Part shown: piece by piece, positions 41,491 through 51,668 of the stretch
Layout of the letters: each line of letters begins with the position of its first letter
How positions within the stretch are numbered: position 1 is the first letter of the stretch
Assembly (NCBI GenBank): GCA_020848375.1
Contig: JADLAF010000041.1
Coordinates: 1 to 64,000, forward strand
DNA from: Ignavibacteriaceae bacterium
Lineage (GTDB): Bacteria; Bacteroidota; Ignavibacteria; Ignavibacteriales; Ignavibacteriaceae
Direction of reading: 5' to 3'
DNA: 64,000 bases
The notes under the pieces: model-generated
The model's input: the letters and a program-made list of their open reading frames with translations, nothing else
Databases searched by the model: none
What the model was told of the DNA's origin: nothing
Position numbers and translations under genes: made by a program

Positions 41491-44400
41491 ATGAGTTGGA
41501 TTCAAGATATCATTTCTCCCGAAACCAGAAAATGGGAAGAGTTTTACAGAAACCGCTTCCAACATGATAGAATTGTCAGAAGCACTCACGGTGTAAACTG
41601 CACTGGCGGCTGTTCATGGCAAATCCATGTTAAAGACGGTATAGTTGTATGGGAAACTCAGCAGATTGATTATCCTTTACTCGAAGGGAACCTGCCCCCT
41701 TATGAACCACGCGGCTGCCAGAGAGGTATTTCCTTTTCCTGGTATCTTTATTCACCACTTAGGATTAAATACCCGCTCATCCGCGGTGCTCTGATTGATC
41801 TTTACAGAGCAGAAAAAGAAGCCACCGGTGATCCTATGAAGGCGTGGGAAAATATTCAGAATGATCCCGAAAAAAGAAAACGCTATCAGAAGGCAAGAGG
41901 CAAGGGTGGTTTCCGCAGAACTACATGGGACGAAGTGCTTGAACTGATGTGTATTGCTAATTTATATACCGCAAAAAAATTCGGACCAGACAGGGTTATC
42001 GGGTTTTCACCGATTCCGGCAATGTCTATGCTCAGTTACGCTGCCGGCTCCAGATTTTTACAGCTTTTTGGCGGAGTAAATTTAAGTTTCTACGATTGGT
42101 ACTGTGATCTTCCAAATGCCTCCCCTGAGATTTGGGGAGAACAAACAGATGTTTGCGAAAGTGCAGACTGGTTTAACTCAAAGATGACCGCCGTCATGGG
42201 TGCAAATCTTAATATGACAAGAACCCCTGACTGTCACTTTTTCGCTGAGTCCAGGCACAATGGGACCAAAGCCGTGGTACTTTCACCCGATTTGAATATG
42301 CCCGCAAAATATGCTGATCAGTGGATACCTCTTCATGCCGGAAGTGACGGAGCTTACTGGATGGCCGTTACTCACGTTATCCTGAAAGAGTTCCATTATG
42401 AAAAGAAAACGCCTTACTTCCTTGATTATGTTAAGCGATATACTGACAGCCCACTATTGGTTGAACTTGTAAAGGAGGGAGATGAATATCGTCCGGGAAA
42501 ATATCTGCGTGCTAACAGAATTGAAAAGTACAAGGGTGCTGAAAACGGCGAATGGAAATTTCTGAACTATGACGAGAAAACCGGAAATCTGGTTATGCCG
42601 AAGGGAAGTGTCGGGCACCGCTGGGATAAAGAGACCGGTAAGTGGAATCTAAAATACGAAGATGGTCTTGATGACTCAGGATTTGAACCCGTACTAACTC
42701 TGCTGGATAACAAAGATGATGTAATAAAAGTTACTATAGATGATTTTGCTTATGACAAAAAATTTGTTCGCGGTGTTCCGGTAAAATATGTATCAACTCA
42801 TGACGGTCAAAAAGTTGCTGTAACTACTGTTTACGATTTGATGTTTGCTCAATATGGTATCAGCCGCGGGCTCGAAGGGGAATACCCTGTAGATTATACT
42901 GATAAAGATCAGTCTTACACCCCTGCCTGGCAGGAAATTTTCACCGGAGTTGATTCAAAAACTGTAATTAACTTTGCGCGCGAGTGGGGGAACACCGCTG
43001 ATGCAACCGGCGGAAAATGTATGATAATTATTGGTGCAGGTATCAATCACTGGTATCATAACAATCTGATGTACCGTGCCGGAATAATGGCGTTAATGTT
43101 GACCGGCTGTATTGGCAAGAACGGCGGTGGTCTTAATCACTATGTCGGTCAGGAAAAACTGGCTCCGTCAGACTCATGGGGAACAATTGCGATGGCGAAA
43201 GATTGGCATCCTGCCTCACGTCTGCAGCAGGCCCCTATCTGGCATTATATAAACACCTGTCAGTATCGTTATGACGGATATTTCAACAAATATAATAAGG
43301 TCCCCGATAATGATTTAACCCGGGGTCATCATGCTGATTTGATATACAAATCAGTAAGAATGGGCTGGATGCCTTTTTATCCACAGTTCAACGTGAACCC
43401 TCTTGAACTTTGCAAGGAAGCAGTTGACAACGGCGCAAAAAATGATGATGAAATTAAAAAATATGTTCTTGATAAATTAAAGAACAAAGAAATAATGTTT
43501 GCCGCCGGTGATCCTGATGCTGAAGTTAACCATCCGCGTGTTTGGTATATATGGCGCGGCAACGCTATCATGGGAAGCATGAAAGGGCATGAATATGCTT
43601 TGAAGCATTATCTCGGCACCCATTCAAACACCATAGGAAAAGATGTGGTTGACGAAAAACCTGCCGAGGTAAAATGGCATGAAATCGCGCCGCAGGGTAA
43701 GATGGATCTGGTTGTTGATCTCAACTTCAGAATGGATTCCTCTGCTCTGTATTCAGATATTGTTCTGCCGGCAGCTTCATGGTATGAAAAGGCAGATATG
43801 AACAGTACAGATTTACATTCGTTCATTCATCCACTTTCTGCAGCTATCGCACCGGTTTGGGAATCCAAAACAGACTGGGATATATTTAAGCTGATAGCTG
43901 AAACCACAAGCAAGCTCGCGAAAAAATATTTTAATGAAGAGCAGGTTGACATCACAACTGTTCCTCTTTCGCATGACGGACCAGATGAAATAACCCAGCC
44001 GACTATAAAAGACTGGTATATGGATGAATGTGAACCTGTCCCTGGTAAAACCACGCAAAAATTAGTTGTTACCAGGCGAGATTACACAAAACTTTATGAG
44101 AAATATATCACACTTGGTGAAGACGCTCGTAACAAGGGGATGAATGCTCATGGTAATCATTATATGTGCGAAGATATGTATGATGAAATGATTGCTTCAC
44201 CTCACTTCCCGGTTGAAAAGATTGACGGAAAAGTTTATCCTTCTCTGAAAGAGGATATTTCGGCGTGCAACGCGGTTCTTCATCTTTCATCACTGACCAA
44301 TGGAGAGTTAACTGTCCGTGCTTATAAAAATATGGAAAAGAAGACCGGTCTGACACTTGCAGACCTCGGAGAGGGAAGCAAAGATGTGCGGATAACCTAT

Positions 44401-45111
44401 GCTGATCTTCAGGCGCAGCCAAGAAGATATAATAACTCGCCAGTCTGGTCTGGTCTTATGACCGATGGGCGTGCTTACTCGGCATTTACTTATAACATCG
44501 AACGGCTGGTACCTTTCCGGACGTTAACCGGCAGACAGCATCTTTATCTTGATCATGAGATGTATATTGCTTTCGGTGAAAATCTTCCTACCTATAAGCC
44601 GTCACCCAAACCGGAGGTTTACGGTGATCTCCGCGAGACTCTGAAAGGCACAAGTGCAAAAGTGCTTAACGTACTCACTCCTCACGGAAAGTGGCACATT
44701 CACTCTACGTATATGGAAAATCTGAGGATGTTAACACTTTCAAGAGGTTGCGAACCCTGCTGGTTAAGTGAAATTGATGCACAAGAACTCGGTATTAATG
44801 ATAACGATTGGGTTGAGGTGTACAACGATCATGGTGTTTTCTGCACCAGGGCAGTTGTTTCCTCCAGAATTCCAAAAGGAGTGTGCATTGTATATCACGT
44901 TCCTGAAAGAACAGTCACTGTGCCGAAGTCTCAGGTAAGAGGAAACAAACGTGCGGGCGGGCATAACAGTTTTACCCGTATTCACTTAAAACCGAATCTG
45001 CTCGCAGGCGGATATGGTCAGTTCAGTTTCCACTTTAACTACTGGGGACCGACAGCAGTTAACCGTGACACACATGTTGTAGTTAAAAAAATGGATAAAG
45101 TCGTATTTTAG
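41491..45111 (+). CDS. narG: Respiratory nitrate reductase alpha subunit
   Basis: [77 protein letters not shown]; 1206 aa. Confidence 0.97.
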   Translation: MSWIQDIISPETRKWEEFYRNRFQHDRIVRSTHGVNCTGGCSWQIHVKDGIVVWETQQIDYPLLEGNLPPYEPRGCQRGISFSWYLYSPLRIKYPLIRGALIDLYRAEKEATGDPMKAWENIQNDPEKRKRYQKARGKGGFRRTTWDEVLELMCIANLYTAKKFGPDRVIGFSPIPAMSMLSYAAGSRFLQLFGGVNLSFYDWYCDLPNASPEIWGEQTDVCESADWFNSKMTAVMGANLNMTRTPDCHFFAESRHNGTKAVVLSPDLNMPAKYADQWIPLHAGSDGAYWMAVTHVILKEFHYEKKTPYFLDYVKRYTDSPLLVELVKEGDEYRPGKYLRANRIEKYKGAENGEWKFLNYDEKTGNLVMPKGSVGHRWDKETGKWNLKYEDGLDDSGFEPVLTLLDNKDDVIKVTIDDFAYDKKFVRGVPVKYVSTHDGQKVAVTTVYDLMFAQYGISRGLEGEYPVDYTDKDQSYTPAWQEIFTGVDSKTVINFAREWGNTADATGGKCMIIIGAGINHWYHNNLMYRAGIMALMLTGCIGKNGGGLNHYVGQEKLAPSDSWGTIAMAKDWHPASRLQQAPIWHYINTCQYRYDGYFNKYNKVPDNDLTRGHHADLIYKSVRMGWMPFYPQFNVNPLELCKEAVDNGAKNDDEIKKYVLDKLKNKEIMFAAGDPDAEVNHPRVWYIWRGNAIMGSMKGHEYALKHYLGTHSNTIGKDVVDEKPAEVKWHEIAPQGKMDLVVDLNFRMDSSALYSDIVLPAASWYEKADMNSTDLHSFIHPLSAAIAPVWESKTDWDIFKLIAETTSKLAKKYFNEEQVDITTVPLSHDGPDEITQPTIKDWYMDECEPVPGKTTQKLVVTRRDYTKLYEKYITLGEDARNKGMNAHGNHYMCEDMYDEMIASPHFPVEKIDGKVYPSLKEDISACNAVLHLSSLTNGELTVRAYKNMEKKTGLTLADLGEGSKDVRITYADLQAQPRRYNNSPVWSGLMTDGRAYSAFTYNIERLVPFRTLTGRQHLYLDHEMYIAFGENLPTYKPSPKPEVYGDLRETLKGTSAKVLNVLTPHGKWHIHSTYMENLRMLTLSRGCEPCWLSEIDAQELGINDNDWVEVYNDHGVFCTRAVVSSRIPKGVCIVYHVPERTVTVPKSQVRGNKRAGGHNSFTRIHLKPNLLAGGYGQFSFHFNYWGPTAVNRDTHVVVKKMDKVVF

Positions 45112-45220
45112 AAAAACTTTAGACTTTGTCATCTGACGGTTAAATTTTTTTTTTACTTGTCGGATGGAAGTGTAAAGAATGAATTAAGTAAATTTTTGAC
45201 AATTAAATAAAATAGCAATC

Positions 45221-46768
45221 ATGGACATCAGATCTCAAGTATCAATGGTATTTCACCTGGATAAGTGCATTGGCTGCCACACATGCTCTATCGCCTGTAA
45301 GAATATCTGGACAGACCGCAAAGGTGCTGAATATATGTGGTGGAACAATGTCGAAACCAAACCTGGTACTGGTTACCCTACTAAATGGGAAGACCAAGGT
45401 ATCTATAAAGGCGGTTGGGAGAAAAACGGCGATTCGATTTCACTCAAAGGTGCCGGTAAATTCAAAGGATTGTTTAATATATTTCACAATCCGCATCTGC
45501 CGGTTCTGGATGACTACTACGAGCCATGGACCTATAAATATACTGATCTGATTGAATCTCCTGAAGGTGATGACCAGCCGACAGCCAGACCAGTTTCATT
45601 GATTACCGGCAAGCCAATCGACATTAAATCCGGTCCGAACTGGGATGACGATTTGAGCGGCTCCCCTGATTACGCAAGGCAGGATCCTAATCTGGAAAGT
45701 CTTTCGCCCGGTGAAAGAGAAGCTATGTTTCAACTTGAAAGAATGGCTTTTTATTATCTGCCTCGAATTTGTAATCATTGTCTGAATCCAGCGTGCGTGG
45801 CATCCTGCCCTTCAGGTGCAATTTACAAACGCGGAGAAGACGGCGTGGTCCTTATCAACCAAAAAGTCTGCCGTGCCTGGAGAATGTGCGTAACTGCCTG
45901 CCCGTATAAAAAATCTTATTACAATTGGAGCACCGGAAAATCGGAGAAATGTATTCTGTGTTATCCGCGTCTTGAGGCAGGATTAGCACCGGCTTGTATG
46001 CACTCATGCGTTGGCAGAATCCGATATCTGGGTGTCATGCTTTATGATGCAGACAAAGTGCAGGAAATAGCTGCGAGCGATGGTGATTTGGTTCAGAATC
46101 AGTTAGATATGATTCTTAATCCATTTGATGAAGAGATAATTAAAGCAGCAAAGGCGAACGGAGTAGCAGACAGCACTATCAAAGCAGCACAAAATTCTCC
46201 GGTATATAAATTTGTTAAGGAGTGGGGTATTGCCCTTCCTTTGCATCCTGAATTCAGAACATTGCCTATGCTTTTCTACGTTCCGCCATTGCTCCCGGTT
46301 ATGGCCTCAATTTCTGAAAAGAACAATAAAGCTCAGTCTGAGCAGTTAGATCCGATCGCAAAATTCTGGGATGATCAGTGGCTCTATGATACTTCAACAG
46401 AAGAAATCTGGGGAAGTGTTGATCAGGTTCGTTTCCCGATGAAATATATGGCCAGTCTTTTCACTAATGGTGATGAAGAAAAGGTTAAAGATGTTATCAG
46501 GAAATTAATGGCAGTCAGAATCCACCGCAGAGGAAAGACGGTCGGAGATATTGATTCAGTAAAAGTTGAAAAAGTTCTTTCTGACACCAGAATGAGCGCG
46601 GATACTGCTGATGAAATTTACTACCTGACTTCACTTGCTAAATTTGATGACAGATTTGTAATTCCGCCTGCACACCGCGAGCAGGCGTTTGAGATGCTCG
46701 AGCATACCTCTGATATGAAGGGTGCAACCGGTTTCGGATTTAAAGAAGCACCCTCAAGAGGGATGTGA
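45221..46768 (+). CDS. narH: Respiratory nitrate reductase beta subunit
   Basis: FHLDKCIGCHTCSIACKNIWTDRKGAEYMWWNNVETKPGTGYP; CNHCLNPACVASCPSGAIYKR; CRAWRMCVTACPYKK; CILCYPRLEAGLAPACMHSC. Confidence 0.97.
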   Translation: MDIRSQVSMVFHLDKCIGCHTCSIACKNIWTDRKGAEYMWWNNVETKPGTGYPTKWEDQGIYKGGWEKNGDSISLKGAGKFKGLFNIFHNPHLPVLDDYYEPWTYKYTDLIESPEGDDQPTARPVSLITGKPIDIKSGPNWDDDLSGSPDYARQDPNLESLSPGEREAMFQLERMAFYYLPRICNHCLNPACVASCPSGAIYKRGEDGVVLINQKVCRAWRMCVTACPYKKSYYNWSTGKSEKCILCYPRLEAGLAPACMHSCVGRIRYLGVMLYDADKVQEIAASDGDLVQNQLDMILNPFDEEIIKAAKANGVADSTIKAAQNSPVYKFVKEWGIALPLHPEFRTLPMLFYVPPLLPVMASISEKNNKAQSEQLDPIAKFWDDQWLYDTSTEEIWGSVDQVRFPMKYMASLFTNGDEEKVKDVIRKLMAVRIHRRGKTVGDIDSVKVEKVLSDTRMSADTADEIYYLTSLAKFDDRFVIPPAHREQAFEMLEHTSDMKGATGFGFKEAPSRGM

Positions 46769-46772
46769 TTTT

Positions 46773-47432
46773 ATGAAACTCAATCCCTCAAATTATAATT
46801 CTATTGCCGCGATCTTTGAATATCCGCAGGAGGATTATAAAGAGAAAATTGAAACAGTATTAATGCTGCTTCAGAACGATTATCCGGATTTGGTTGAAGC
46901 ATTTCAATTATTCTCTGATTTCGTTTCCAGATCATCCCGGACTGAAATCGAAGAAATCTATACACGCACTTTTGATGTACAGGCAATTACCACCCTGGAT
47001 ATCGGGTATGTGTTGTTCGGAGATGACTATAAGCGCGGTGAGCTGCTTGCTAATCTTTCGCGCGAACAGCTTGCGGCGAAGAACGAGTGCGGCACCGAAC
47101 TGGCAGATTTCCTTCCGAATGTACTTCGTCTTCTGCCCAAAATGGAGGATGATGTGCTGCGTTTAGAACTTGTGCAGAAGATAATACTGACTTCGCTCAC
47201 AAAAATTGTCTCTGAGTTCGATGAAAAGAAGATTGACAAGAAGAATCAGGTTTATATGAAGCACCATAAAACTATGATAGCAGATTCCGAAGAGTTTAAG
47301 ACTATCTATGTTAAGCCACTGATGGTTACCAAAAAACTAATTCAGAAGGATTTTAAGATAGAATGGGTTGATGAGGATATAACTCTGGTGAATTTTACGA
47401 ACCAGTTAGCTAATGAAATAAAATTGTTTTAA
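46773..47432 (+). CDS. narJ: Nitrate reductase molybdenum cofactor assembly chaperone
   Basis: Position in operon; FDVQAITTLDIGYVLFGDDYKRGELLANL. Start at ATG 46773. Confidence 0.9.
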   Translation: MKLNPSNYNSIAAIFEYPQEDYKEKIETVLMLLQNDYPDLVEAFQLFSDFVSRSSRTEIEEIYTRTFDVQAITTLDIGYVLFGDDYKRGELLANLSREQLAAKNECGTELADFLPNVLRLLPKMEDDVLRLELVQKIILTSLTKIVSEFDEKKIDKKNQVYMKHHKTMIADSEEFKTIYVKPLMVTKKLIQKDFKIEWVDEDITLVNFTNQLANEIKLF

Positions 47433-47450
47433 TAAGGATAGAATACTATT

Positions 47451-48179
47451 ATGACCTGGTTATACAACTTTTTATTTATCGCTCTGCCTTATGTGGCTTT
47501 GACCGTTTTTCTCATAGGAACAATATACAGATACAGAGGAACGAAGTTCAAATTCTCTTCTCTGTCTTCCGAATTTTTGGAAGGTAAGAAATTGTTCTGG
47601 GGTTCGGTGCCTTTTCACTGGAGTATTATTATTTTATTCTTCCAGCATTTGACTGCCTTTTTATTACCTGATGCTATACTCTTGTGGAATGCTCAGCCGT
47701 TGCGGCTACTGATTCTTGAAGTCAGCAGTTTTATTCTCGGAATTACTGCTTTCGTAGGTTTGTTCTTTTTGATTTTCAGAAGAACTACAACTTCGAGGGT
47801 TCGGGCAGTTACAACAAGTATGGATTTAATTCTTGAAGGCATCCTGTTTATTCAGATATTCTTAGGACTCTGGGTTGCGTACGGATATAGATGGGGGTCA
47901 TCCTGGTTTGCCTCAGCGCTGTCTCCTTACTTAAAATCAATCTTTTATCTTAATCCTCAGATTGATGTTGTAGCGGCAGCACCGCTTGTTATACAGCTTC
48001 ATATAGCACTTGCTTTTGTTATAGTACTTCTGGTACCTTTTACAAGATTAGTACACTTACTTGTTTATCCGCTCGCTTATCTATGGAGACCCTATCAGCG
48101 TGTGATGTGGTATTGGAACAAGGATAAGATCAGAAATCCCAAAACTCCTTGGACGTTATTTCCGCCAAAGAATAATTAA
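47451..48179 (+). CDS. narI: Respiratory nitrate reductase gamma subunit
   Basis: Multi-TM with conserved His; RVRAVTTSMDLILEGILFIQIFLGLWVAYGYRWGSSWFASALSPY; LVPFTRLVHLLVYPLAYLWRPYQ. Confidence 0.94.
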   Translation: MTWLYNFLFIALPYVALTVFLIGTIYRYRGTKFKFSSLSSEFLEGKKLFWGSVPFHWSIIILFFQHLTAFLLPDAILLWNAQPLRLLILEVSSFILGITAFVGLFFLIFRRTTTSRVRAVTTSMDLILEGILFIQIFLGLWVAYGYRWGSSWFASALSPYLKSIFYLNPQIDVVAAAPLVIQLHIALAFVIVLLVPFTRLVHLLVYPLAYLWRPYQRVMWYWNKDKIRNPKTPWTLFPPKNN

Positions 48180-48196
48180 TTAGTAAATATTTTATT

Positions 48197-49687
48197 ATGA
48201 ATCAGGAGATTACTGGCAAATCTTATCTGATGCTAACCCTAAATACATTAGGGTTTATGATTTGTTTCGCGGCATGGACGATCAATGGTGTGCTTGTGGC
48301 TTACCTTGTTGACAGTGGCATTTACAAATGGAGTAATGTTGAAGTCGGCTGGCTGCTCGGGCTGCCAATTCTCTCAGGCGCAATACTAAGATTTCCGGTT
48401 GGGATGCTGACCGACAAATTCGGCGGGAAAACCGTTTTCACTGCATTATTGTTCTTTTGCTCCATTCCTATGTTTTTGCTTGCCTATGCAAACAGTTTTT
48501 TGATATTTGCCGTTTTAAGTCTGATATTCGGTCTGACCGGTGCTAGTTTTGCCTGCGGAGTGGCCTACACATCACTTTGGTTCCCAAAAAATAAACAGGG
48601 TACAGCTCTCGGAATTTTTGGTATTGGAACGGTTGGAACCGCACTAACTACACTGCTTGCACCTTCATTGTTAATGTATTTAACTGATGACGGAGTAAAT
48701 CCTGATGGATGGAGAACGTTGCCGCAGATCTATGCTGGTGCATTAATATTAACCGGTCTCCTGTTTCTGTTCCTTGCAACCAATAAAAAACCTGAAAAGA
48801 AAAAAACTATAAAAGAGCTGATGCTTCCCTTGAAGGAAATTCGGTTGTGGAGATTCGGACTTTATTATTTTCTTGTGTTTGGCTGTTTTGTTGCATTCTC
48901 ACAATGGCTGGTGCCGTATTATGTAAATGTCTATTCAATGCCTTTAGTAACTGCCGGTTTTCTTACATCTGCATTTAGTTTTCCCGCCGGTTTATTCAGA
49001 GCAATTGGCGGGTGGCTTTCAGATAAATATGGACCACGCAGGGTCATGTATCGTGTGTTTGGCGCTTCTATCATCCTGACTTTTCTGTTAATTTTTCCGA
49101 GGATGGAAGTGTATTCACCTGGTTCAGGCGTTACTGCGCCTGTTAGCGGTAAAGTTTCTGCCGTTGATGACACTAGTGTGATGGTGGGCGAATCAAAGGT
49201 TTTATATACAAAGCGCGATCCCTCGACAATACATGAAAAAGATCTCACATTGGTTTTCCCTGTAATTGAAGGATGGCATGAACCAATAGTTAATGTTGGC
49301 GATGAGGTCAGAAAAAAAGAATTGCTTGCCCGCGGCGTTACAAGAATATTTTTTCAGGCCAATGTTTGGATTTTTACCGGTTTAGTGCTTCTGATCGGAT
49401 TGGCCTGGGGAATAGGGATGGGGGCTGTATATAAATTTATACCGGAATATTTTCCAAATGACATTGGAGTTGTTGGCGGTATGGTAGGAGTGCTTGGCGG
49501 TCTGGGAGGTTTCTTTAGTCCGATTTTCTTCGGTTATCTGTTAAGTTTTTCCGGAGTCTGGACATCAAGCTGGGTGATGATGCATATACTTTCGATTGTA
49601 TGTTTGGTCTGGTTTCATCTTGTTGTGACGAGAATGCTTAACCGAAGATCACCGGAACTTCAGACCCGATTTGAAACCGCTGACTAA
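48197..49687 (+). CDS. narK: MFS nitrate/nitrite transporter with inserted soluble domain
   Basis: About 12 TM; GLTGASFACGVAYTSLWFPKNKQGTALGIFGIGTVGTALT; C-terminal GGMVGVLGGLGGFFSPIFFG; about 83 aa insertion at codons 301-383. Confidence 0.92.
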   Translation: MNQEITGKSYLMLTLNTLGFMICFAAWTINGVLVAYLVDSGIYKWSNVEVGWLLGLPILSGAILRFPVGMLTDKFGGKTVFTALLFFCSIPMFLLAYANSFLIFAVLSLIFGLTGASFACGVAYTSLWFPKNKQGTALGIFGIGTVGTALTTLLAPSLLMYLTDDGVNPDGWRTLPQIYAGALILTGLLFLFLATNKKPEKKKTIKELMLPLKEIRLWRFGLYYFLVFGCFVAFSQWLVPYYVNVYSMPLVTAGFLTSAFSFPAGLFRAIGGWLSDKYGPRRVMYRVFGASIILTFLLIFPRMEVYSPGSGVTAPVSGKVSAVDDTSVMVGESKVLYTKRDPSTIHEKDLTLVFPVIEGWHEPIVNVGDEVRKKELLARGVTRIFFQANVWIFTGLVLLIGLAWGIGMGAVYKFIPEYFPNDIGVVGGMVGVLGGLGGFFSPIFFGYLLSFSGVWTSSWVMMHILSIVCLVWFHLVVTRMLNRRSPELQTRFETAD

Positions 49688-49741
49688 TTTTTGTTCTTTG
49701 ACTTATTGAAAAAAACTATTCTCTGAGATAAACTGTGTGGG

Positions 49742-50839
49742 CTACTCTGTGTCCTGTTTTGGTTGCAGCAAATTGAATTGCACTAAAACAGTCTTCAGGA
49801 AACCGATGAATGCCCCGGTCCAGGCGATAAGTGCAATGTAAATAAAATATTCGGGCACGCTGTCAAGAAAGTGCATATCGAGTGCATCTGCCATACGGAA
49901 TGTTGCCGCGGTGTACATTCCAAGCGGAAAAACAGCCCCCCAATAGAGTGGATCGTATCGGAGCTTAAATTTCTTGTATAGATGTCTCCAAATTGCCAGT
50001 ATAAAAAGCATTGGTATCCACCAGGTTCCTGTCACCCAAAAGAATATGGTGAATCCTTTTAGAAATGGAATCATTGATTCAAGAAATGGTGCATGAATCT
50101 CAGAAATCAGCAATGAGCCGGCAAGTGTTGAAATTGCCATTGCACCCATATTAATCCAGTATGGCGGAGAAAGATCTCCAGGTGAAAATTTAAAGAATGT
50201 GTACCGGTAAAAAATTAGAGAGATCATCCAGATATAGAGCATTCCGCCCCATAACCACATGCAGAGTGCCAGGAAGTTCATCTGTAATTTATCGGGTTGC
50301 TGCAGATCGGCGGCCAGTAGAGCACTGAGAACGGCAATCGCCTGAGTAGCAACAACAGCTAATAACCAGGCACCTGTTATTCCTTCGTTTAAGGCAGGTT
50401 TTTCTTCTTTGACCGTGAAACCAGTAAATATTGTGTAGTTTAAGACTACCCAAAGGAATAAACCAACTGACCAAAGAAGGAAGGCAGTATTATAGTCCTT
50501 ATAGATGATGATGAATTGACTGCCTAGAATGCAGGAAGCCGCAACGGTTGTAAAAAAAGCCGGACCTTTCTGATGATCAATAAGGTCTTTGAAAAAAATG
50601 ATTCGACAGAGATAAATTCTAAGAAATGTTAAAACCCAGAGCGAGACATAGAACCAGCAGTTTAACCAGAAGAGCAAAAGTGCAATGGTTTGCATACCTA
50701 AAAGGTGGCATGAGATTGAAACTATACCGGTTGACATCACCATTGCAAAATAGGCAGGATGTAAATTCCGTGCCGTCTCTTTTAGCCGCCCGCTAAACAT
50801 CGCGGTGTAAGTCTCATTACTTTGATTGTTTTTATTCAT
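49742..50839 (-). CDS. TDT family transporter (TehA/SLAC1-like)
   Basis: LHPAYFAMVMSTGIVSISCHLLG; about 10 TM; WWGAVFPLGMYTAATFRMADAL-like C-terminal motif. Confidence 0.82.
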   Translation of the reverse strand: MNKNNQSNETYTAMFSGRLKETARNLHPAYFAMVMSTGIVSISCHLLGMQTIALLLFWLNCWFYVSLWVLTFLRIYLCRIIFFKDLIDHQKGPAFFTTVAASCILGSQFIIIYKDYNTAFLLWSVGLFLWVVLNYTIFTGFTVKEEKPALNEGITGAWLLAVVATQAIAVLSALLAADLQQPDKLQMNFLALCMWLWGGMLYIWMISLIFYRYTFFKFSPGDLSPPYWINMGAMAISTLAGSLLISEIHAPFLESMIPFLKGFTIFFWVTGTWWIPMLFILAIWRHLYKKFKLRYDPLYWGAVFPLGMYTAATFRMADALDMHFLDSVPEYFIYIALIAWTGAFIGFLKTVLVQFNLLQPKQDTE

Positions 50840-50926
50840 TTACAATAACAAATTAAGAATTTTGTTGTAACTTTCACAAGTTAATCAAACAGTATGTAAT
50901 TCACGTAAAAAAATATACATAATCTT

Positions 50927-51091
50927 TCTCCGAGCCGGTTTTTCTAAGGCAGAAACGCTATGAAAATCCAGCCGTTAGGGTAAGGTTGGAAACGAACTTA
51001 CCTGCCATTCACAGAAATGTGAACTTTTGCAAAGGAGAGTTGAAAAAAAGAAATTTATTTCTTTCTTTGACCTGCCTCCGTGCAGGTTTTT
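50927..51091 (+). promoter_or_regulatory. Candidate structured 5' leader (riboswitch/attenuator-like) upstream of DoxX-family gene
   Basis: Nested and tandem complementary arms: TCTCC 50927-31/GGAGA 51034-38; AACGCT 50954-59/AGC(C)GTT 50970-76; GGTAA(G)GTT 50979-87/AAC-TTACC 50995-51002; TTCACA-GAAA-TGTGAA about 51008-51023; then a terminator-like hairpin ACCTGC-CTCCGT-GCAGGT plus T-tract. Confidence 0.55.
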
Positions 51092-51094
51092 ATT
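51070..51094 (+). terminator. Terminator-like hairpin in leader of DoxX gene (possible attenuator)
   Basis: ACCTGC(51070-75)-CTCCGT-GCAGGT(51082-87) followed by tttttattt. Confidence 0.6.
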
Positions 51095-51124
51095 TGACTT
51101 TTAACTAATCTATATGAGGTTATC

Positions 51125-51553
51125 ATGAATCAATACAAAAAAATCACCGACTGGCTTAGTGCTCATTCCGATCTGGCGTATCCTTTTATAAGGATTTTTC
51201 TTGGTGTGGCTCTGCTTATCCGTGGTGTAATGCTCTTAATCAATCCTGAAGCATTAACACAGCTTGAAGGTGCCAGTCAGTTCTACTGGTCATTTTCTTA
51301 TGTTATAATCCTGCATATCATTGGCGGTATAATGCTTGCCATAGGGCTGGCAACCAGGATCGCGGCACTATTGCAGATACCGGTGTTGTTCGGAGCAGTC
51401 TTCTTTATTCACCTTAAGCAGGGATTAGTGGTTGTAGAGCAGTCATTTGAACTTTCCGTTCTGGTGCTTGTTTTGTTAACTGTTTTTTTCCTCTTCGGAG
51501 GCGGGGGAATGTCCTTTGATGAGGTGCTCGCGCGAAAGAAAGCCGGCAAATAA
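51125..51553 (+). CDS. DoxX family membrane protein
   Basis: 142 aa, 4 TM; FIRIFLGVALLIRGVMLL; LHIIGGIMLAIGLATRIAALLQIPVL. Confidence 0.8.
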   Translation: MNQYKKITDWLSAHSDLAYPFIRIFLGVALLIRGVMLLINPEALTQLEGASQFYWSFSYVIILHIIGGIMLAIGLATRIAALLQIPVLFGAVFFIHLKQGLVVVEQSFELSVLVLVLLTVFFLFGGGGMSFDEVLARKKAGK

Positions 51554-51579
51554 AAAAAACCGAATGAAAAATTCGATTC

Positions 51580-51612
51580 AATATTTCGGATGAAGTTCCC
51601 GAAATATTTTTA
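51580..51612 (+). terminator. Intrinsic terminator downstream of DoxX gene
   Basis: AATATTTCGG-atgaagttc-CCGAAATATT perfect 10-bp stem followed by T run. Confidence 0.75.
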
Positions 51613-51668
51613 AAAATTCCAAAGTTAAACTATAATAATGATAAATAAAATAAAACAGGAAAACCTTG

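Noticed and set aside
50930-51040. Firm call as Moco or cobalamin riboswitch
   Set aside because: Only short similarities (CTC..AGCC, GAAAATCC) could be seen by eye; the full conserved cores are not matched, so it is left unclassified.
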